DNA of 7,967 bases from Sphingomonas sp. (GTDB taxonomy: Bacteria; Pseudomonadota; Alphaproteobacteria; Sphingomonadales; Sphingomonadaceae). Location: assembly GCA_030146605.1 (NCBI GenBank), contig JASLBO010000191.1, positions 1 to 7,967 on the forward strand, given 5' to 3'. The notes under the pieces are model-generated. The model made no database searches, was not told the origin of the DNA, and saw only the letters and a program-made list of their open reading frames with translations. Shown here piece after piece: positions 6,333-7,967 of the stretch. How positions within the stretch are numbered: the stretch's first letter is position 1; each line of letters opens with the position of its first letter. The position numbers and the translations under genes were made by a program.

Positions 6333-6850
6333 CCGAGGCCGCGCGGCTCCCGGCACCCCTGATCGTGACGGCGTTGTTCGGGCGGCAGGACCAGGCGTGG
6401 TTCGATGTGCTGCGGCGCGAGCATTATCCGCCAGGGCGCAACCTGCTCGACGCGCATCTGACGCTGTTTCACCATCTGCCCCCGAGTGCCGCCGAGGAGC
6501 TCAAGCGCCGGCTGGTGGAGGAGACGCGCGGGATCCGCGCGCCGCGGGCGAAAGTGACCGGGCTGATGTCGCTGGGCGGCGGGGTGGCCTATCGGATCGA
6601 GGCGCCCGAACTCACTGCGATCCGCGAAGGTTTGTCGGAAGCCTTTGCGGGGCTGCTGATGCCGCAGGATGCGGGGCGCTGGCGCCCGCACGTCACGGTG
6701 CAGAACAAGGTGACCCCCTCGCTCGCCAAGGCGGTGCTGGGCGCCTTGTCGCGCGATTTCCGGCCGCGCGAAGTCGAGATCGCGGGACTGGCGAGCTGGT
6801 GGTATCGCGGCGGTCCGTGGGAGCCGCATTCGCGGCATATGTTCGCTTGA
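6329..6850 (+). CDS. 2'-5' RNA ligase / cyclic phosphodiesterase (2H) family protein
   Basis: A 173-residue soluble protein of the two-histidine phosphoesterase superfamily (LigT/ThpR-like), whose members open or form 2',3'-cyclic or 2'-5' RNA phosphate bonds. The two catalytic HxT motifs are present at expected spacing: HLT at 43-45 (in [11 protein letters not shown]) and HVT at 121-123 (in [11 protein letters not shown]). The start is taken as TTG 6329, overlapping the kup stop, because [10 protein letters not shown] is the usual beginning of this subfamily; a GTG at 6365 would remove part of the first strand. The closing [16 protein letters not shown] segment is intact. Tight coupling to kup suggests co-transcription, but no functional link between K+ uptake and this enzyme is known to me. 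The substrate cannot be predicted. Confidence 0.88.
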   Translation: MTEAARLPAPLIVTALFGRQDQAWFDVLRREHYPPGRNLLDAHLTLFHHLPPSAAEELKRRLVEETRGIRAPRAKVTGLMSLGGGVAYRIEAPELTAIREGLSEAFAGLLMPQDAGRWRPHVTVQNKVTPSLAKAVLGALSRDFRPREVEIAGLASWWYRGGPWEPHSRHMFA

Positions 6851-6879
6851 CCGGCGCGCGGGCCCGACTTATGTCGCGC

Positions 6880-6897
6880 CCTCGCTTCACGGCGAGG
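6880..6897 (+). other. Short stem-loop just upstream of the tRNA
   Basis: CCTCGC (6880-6885) pairs with GCGAGG (6892-6897) around a 6-base loop, within the 55-base gap between the ligase-like gene and tRNA-Met. There is no T run. It could be a weak terminator for the upstream operon or a processing signal for a read-through tRNA precursor; neither is shown. Confidence 0.3.
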
Positions 6898-6905
6898 CCC
6901 GGTAG

Positions 6906-6982
6906 GGCGGAGTAGCTCAGTTGGTTAGAGCACGGGAATCATAATCCTGGGGTCGGGGGTTCAAGTCCCTCCTCCGCTACCA
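6906..6982 (+). tRNA. tRNA-Met (CAT), elongator type
   Basis: The full cloverleaf can be drawn by hand over 77 bases. The acceptor stem is GGCGGAG with CTCCGCT (closing pair G1-U72 is a wobble), the D stem GCTC/GAGC, the anticodon stem CGGGA/TCCTG with loop ATCATAA and anticodon CAT at 6940-6942, the variable region GGGTC, the T stem GGGGG/CCCTC with loop TTCAAGT, discriminator A, and encoded CCA at 6980-6982. The lack of the initiator-type C1-A72 mismatch and of three GC pairs at the base of the anticodon stem argues against initiator tRNA. A lysidine-modified tRNA-Ile2 also reads CAT, but the acceptor and T-arm sequence look like alphaproteobacterial tRNA-Met. Confidence 0.95.
6950..6982 (+). 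other. Probable integration attachment site (att) in the 3' end of tRNA-Met
   Basis: A P4-type integrase gene begins 200 bases downstream and reads away from the tRNA, the standard layout of elements inserted in a tRNA 3' end, where the T-arm and acceptor half serve as crossover core and remain intact. Which bases form the core is inferred. The second copy, expected at the far end of the element, is outside the window. Confidence 0.6.
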
Positions 6983-6992
6983 AGTCCGGAAC

Positions 6993-7019
6993 GCGGGATA
7001 GAGTCCAACTCTGTCCCGC
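6993..7019. other. Strong 12-bp hairpin directly after the tRNA
   Basis: GCGGGATAGAGT (6993-7004) and ACTCTGTCCCGC (7008-7019) form a 12-pair stem, one pair being a U-G wobble, around a 3-base loop CCA. It starts 11 bases after the tRNA CCA. A T run (TTTTTT) occurs only at about 7035-7040, too far for a standard intrinsic terminator, but the hairpin may still end or process the tRNA transcript. It may instead belong to the end of the integrated element. Confidence 0.5.
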
Positions 7020-7123
7020 AGCGTCCCAGAACGATTTTTTCTTCAACAAATCAAATATTTTCACCATCCGGTCGCGCTCGGCTTCGTCCGTGCGCGTCCC
7101 GCTCGATCCCGCCACGTCGATTT
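7020..7123. other. Element-end intergenic stretch with an AT-rich core
   Basis: Bases 7034-7062 are strikingly AT-rich for this GC-rich window (a T run, then CAACAAATCAAATATTTT), followed by GC-rich sequence to 7118. No plus-strand gene is seen. The shift in composition next to the tRNA fits foreign DNA or an integration-host-factor-like bending site near att; no specific binding site could be assigned. Confidence 0.4.
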
Positions 7124-7151
7124 GATTTGGGGGTAGATTTGGGGGTATTTT
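7122..7151 (+). promoter_or_regulatory. Candidate integrase promoter overlapping arm-type repeats
   Basis: TTGATT (7122-7127) and TATTTT (7146-7151) are 18 bases apart, each matching the sigma-70 consensus at 4 of 6 positions. Transcription would start near 7158, about 25 bases before the integrase ATG. The -35, spacer and -10 are made almost wholly of the repeats, so integrase bound to them could block its own transcription. Confidence 0.35.
7124..7147 (+). repeat. Perfect tandem 12-bp repeat, probable integrase arm-type sites
   Basis: GATTTGGGGGTA occurs twice in direct, abutting order (7124-7135 and 7136-7147). An inverted copy of its GGGGGTA part lies at 7174-7180 (TACCCCC). Short tandem repeats beside a tyrosine integrase gene and its att site are the usual form of arm-type binding sites, and a G5-T-A core is familiar upstream of P4-type integrases. 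Confidence 0.6.
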
Positions 7152-7180
7152 CGGCTTGTTCGAAAATAGGCGATACCCCC
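7141..7180. repeat. Nested inverted repeats just before the integrase start
   Basis: Two 8-bp stems share bases: GGGGGTAT (7141-7148) with ATACCCCC (7173-7180), and TATTTTCG (7146-7153) with CGAAAATA (7161-7168) around a 7-base loop. The right edge is 2 bases before the ATG at 7183, where no ribosome site is visible. The structure may limit translation or be an integrase or excisionase site. Confidence 0.5.
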
Positions 7181-7182
7181 AG

Positions 7183-7967
7183 ATGCCGTTGAAGGAACTC
7201 GAGGTAAAATATACCCAGCGCCGGCAGCGGCCCTTCAAGCTGTCGGATGGCGGGGGTTTGCACCTTCTGGTGCAGCCCAATGGGTCGAAGCTCTGGCGCC
7301 TGAAATACCGCTTTGACGGCAAGGAAAAGCTGCTTAGCTTCGGCAGATATCCCGACGTGACGCTGGCTGCGGCTCGCGAGAGACGCAAGGAAGCGAAGGC
7401 GCTGCTAGCGGAGGGGGGCGACCCGGGAGTGGCGCGGCGTGACGAACCCACGGTCAAAGCGCGTCCTCCCGAAACTTTCGAGGCGGTCGCCCGGGCCTGG
7501 CACGCGAATCGTGCCGAAGGTCTCGATAGTGCCCATGCCGGACGCGTGCTGCGGCGTATGGAGCGCGACGCCTTTCCGGCGATCGGCGAAAAGCGCATTA
7601 CCGAGATTTCCGCCCCTGATATCCTCGAGATGATCCGCGTGGTCGAGGCGCGCGGTGCGCTCGATATCAGCCGACGCCTCAAGCAGAGCACCAGTCAGGT
7701 CTTCCGCTTCGCGATCGCCAGCGGCTGGGCAACGAGCGATCCGACCGTTCATCTGACCGGCGCGCTCAAGCCGCGTCCGCGGGTCAGGCACATGCCGAAG
7801 GTACCGTTGAAGGAGTTCCCGGCGCTGGTGCGTGCCATTCTCGGATATGACGGCGAGGCCGACAGCCGCCGCCGCGAGGTCACGCGCGACGCGCTCAAGT
7901 TTACGCTACTCACATGGGCACGCACCAGCGAGACCCGGTTCGCCGCGCGAGAGGAGTTCGAGGACCT
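7183..7967 (+). CDS. P4-type tyrosine site-specific integrase, N-terminal 261 codons (3' end outside window)
   Basis: A tyrosine recombinase expected to integrate and excise the element at the adjacent tRNA-Met. ATG 7183 gives the classic opening MPLKELEVKYTQ. Residues 1-90 are the DUF4102 arm-binding domain (LSDGGGLHLLVQPNGSKLW, then LKYRFDGKEKLLSFGRYPDV, then TLAAARERRKEAKALLAEGGDP). Residues about 97-200 are the SAM-like core-binding domain (TFEAVARAWH, RVLRRMERDAFPAIGEKRI, RRLKQSTSQVFRFAIASGWATSDPT). The catalytic domain begins near 210, and LLTWARTSETRFA carries the first catalytic arginine at about residue 247. The later H-x-x-R and tyrosine motifs fall beyond the right edge, so activity cannot be judged. 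The frame is open throughout. No ribosome site lies at the usual distance (an AGG is 12 bases off), suggesting low or controlled expression. Confidence 0.93.
   Translation, partial: MPLKELEVKYTQRRQRPFKLSDGGGLHLLVQPNGSKLWRLKYRFDGKEKLLSFGRYPDVTLAAARERRKEAKALLAEGGDPGVARRDEPTVKARPPETFEAVARAWHANRAEGLDSAHAGRVLRRMERDAFPAIGEKRITEISAPDILEMIRVVEARGALDISRRLKQSTSQVFRFAIASGWATSDPTVHLTGALKPRPRVRHMPKVPLKEFPALVRAILGYDGEADSRRREVTRDALKFTLLTWARTSETRFAAREEFED

Noticed and set aside
6906..6982. tRNA-Ile2 with lysidine-modified CAT anticodon
   Set aside because: The acceptor, D-arm and T-arm sequence fit alphaproteobacterial elongator tRNA-Met better; the typical Ile2 acceptor sequence is absent.
6988..7012. GGAAC at 6988-6992 as a second EcfG promoter
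   Set aside because: No GTT follows at 16-17 bases, and the motif sits next to the tRNA end and the hairpin stem.
6939..7691. Minus-strand open frame across the integrase, the element end and part of the tRNA
   Set aside because: Its C-terminus, EEGLEPPTPGL, is the well-known spurious translation of antisense tRNA, and the rest is a shadow of the integrase. A short start at about 7058 (MVKIFDLLKKK) looks protein-like but runs straight into the antisense tRNA and lacks a ribosome site.
1..7967. CRISPR array, insertion sequence, or phage structural or defence genes
   Set aside because: No spaced direct repeats, transposase, or phage or defence domain was found; only the REP-like elements and the partial integrase point to mobility.

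Overview
The window looks like chromosome of a sphingomonad-type alphaproteobacterium. It is GC-rich, uses many GTG and TTG starts at 4-base stop/start overlaps, carries a System I cytochrome c maturation operon, has an EcfG-type stress promoter motif, and contains REP-like inverted repeats of the GTCATCCCSGCGRAAGCSGGG kind. The genus is an inference from protein and repeat style, not from a database search.

Layout, left to right. (1) 1-2054, plus strand: the 3' end of a cytochrome c biogenesis operon, ccmF (C-terminal part), ccmG/dsbE, ccmH and a short TPR-type ccmI. All three junctions overlap (GTGA, GTGA, ATGA). A REP-like inverted repeat lies inside the 5' end of ccmH and is translated as part of its N-terminus. 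(2) 2091-3630, minus strand: a small DUF3072-type protein behind a good EcfG (general stress sigma factor) promoter match, a second REP-like doublet, and alanine dehydrogenase (ald). (3) 3771-4238, plus: an Lrp/AsnC regulator divergent from ald, probably its regulator. (4) 4401-6850, plus: a Kup-type K+ transporter, with a possible 14-codon leader peptide overlapping its GTG start, and a 2'-5' RNA ligase/cyclic phosphodiesterase family protein starting on an overlapping TTG. (5) 6906-6982: tRNA-Met(CAT) with encoded CCA. (6) 6983-7967: the left end of a probable integrated element: a 12-bp stem hairpin, an AT-rich stretch, a tandem 12-bp repeat with an inverted partner (probable integrase arm sites and promoter), and the first 261 codons of a P4-type tyrosine integrase that runs off the window.

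How the parts work together: the ccm genes form the heme-ligation branch of c-type cytochrome assembly. Ald plus the divergent Lrp protein form a typical amino-acid-responsive catabolic pair. The tRNA and integrase mark an island whose cargo lies to the right, outside the window. No complete new system is visible. The most notable points are the repeat incorporated into the ccmH reading frame, the stress promoter in front of the DUF3072 gene, the possible kup leader peptide, and the repeat cluster over the integrase start.
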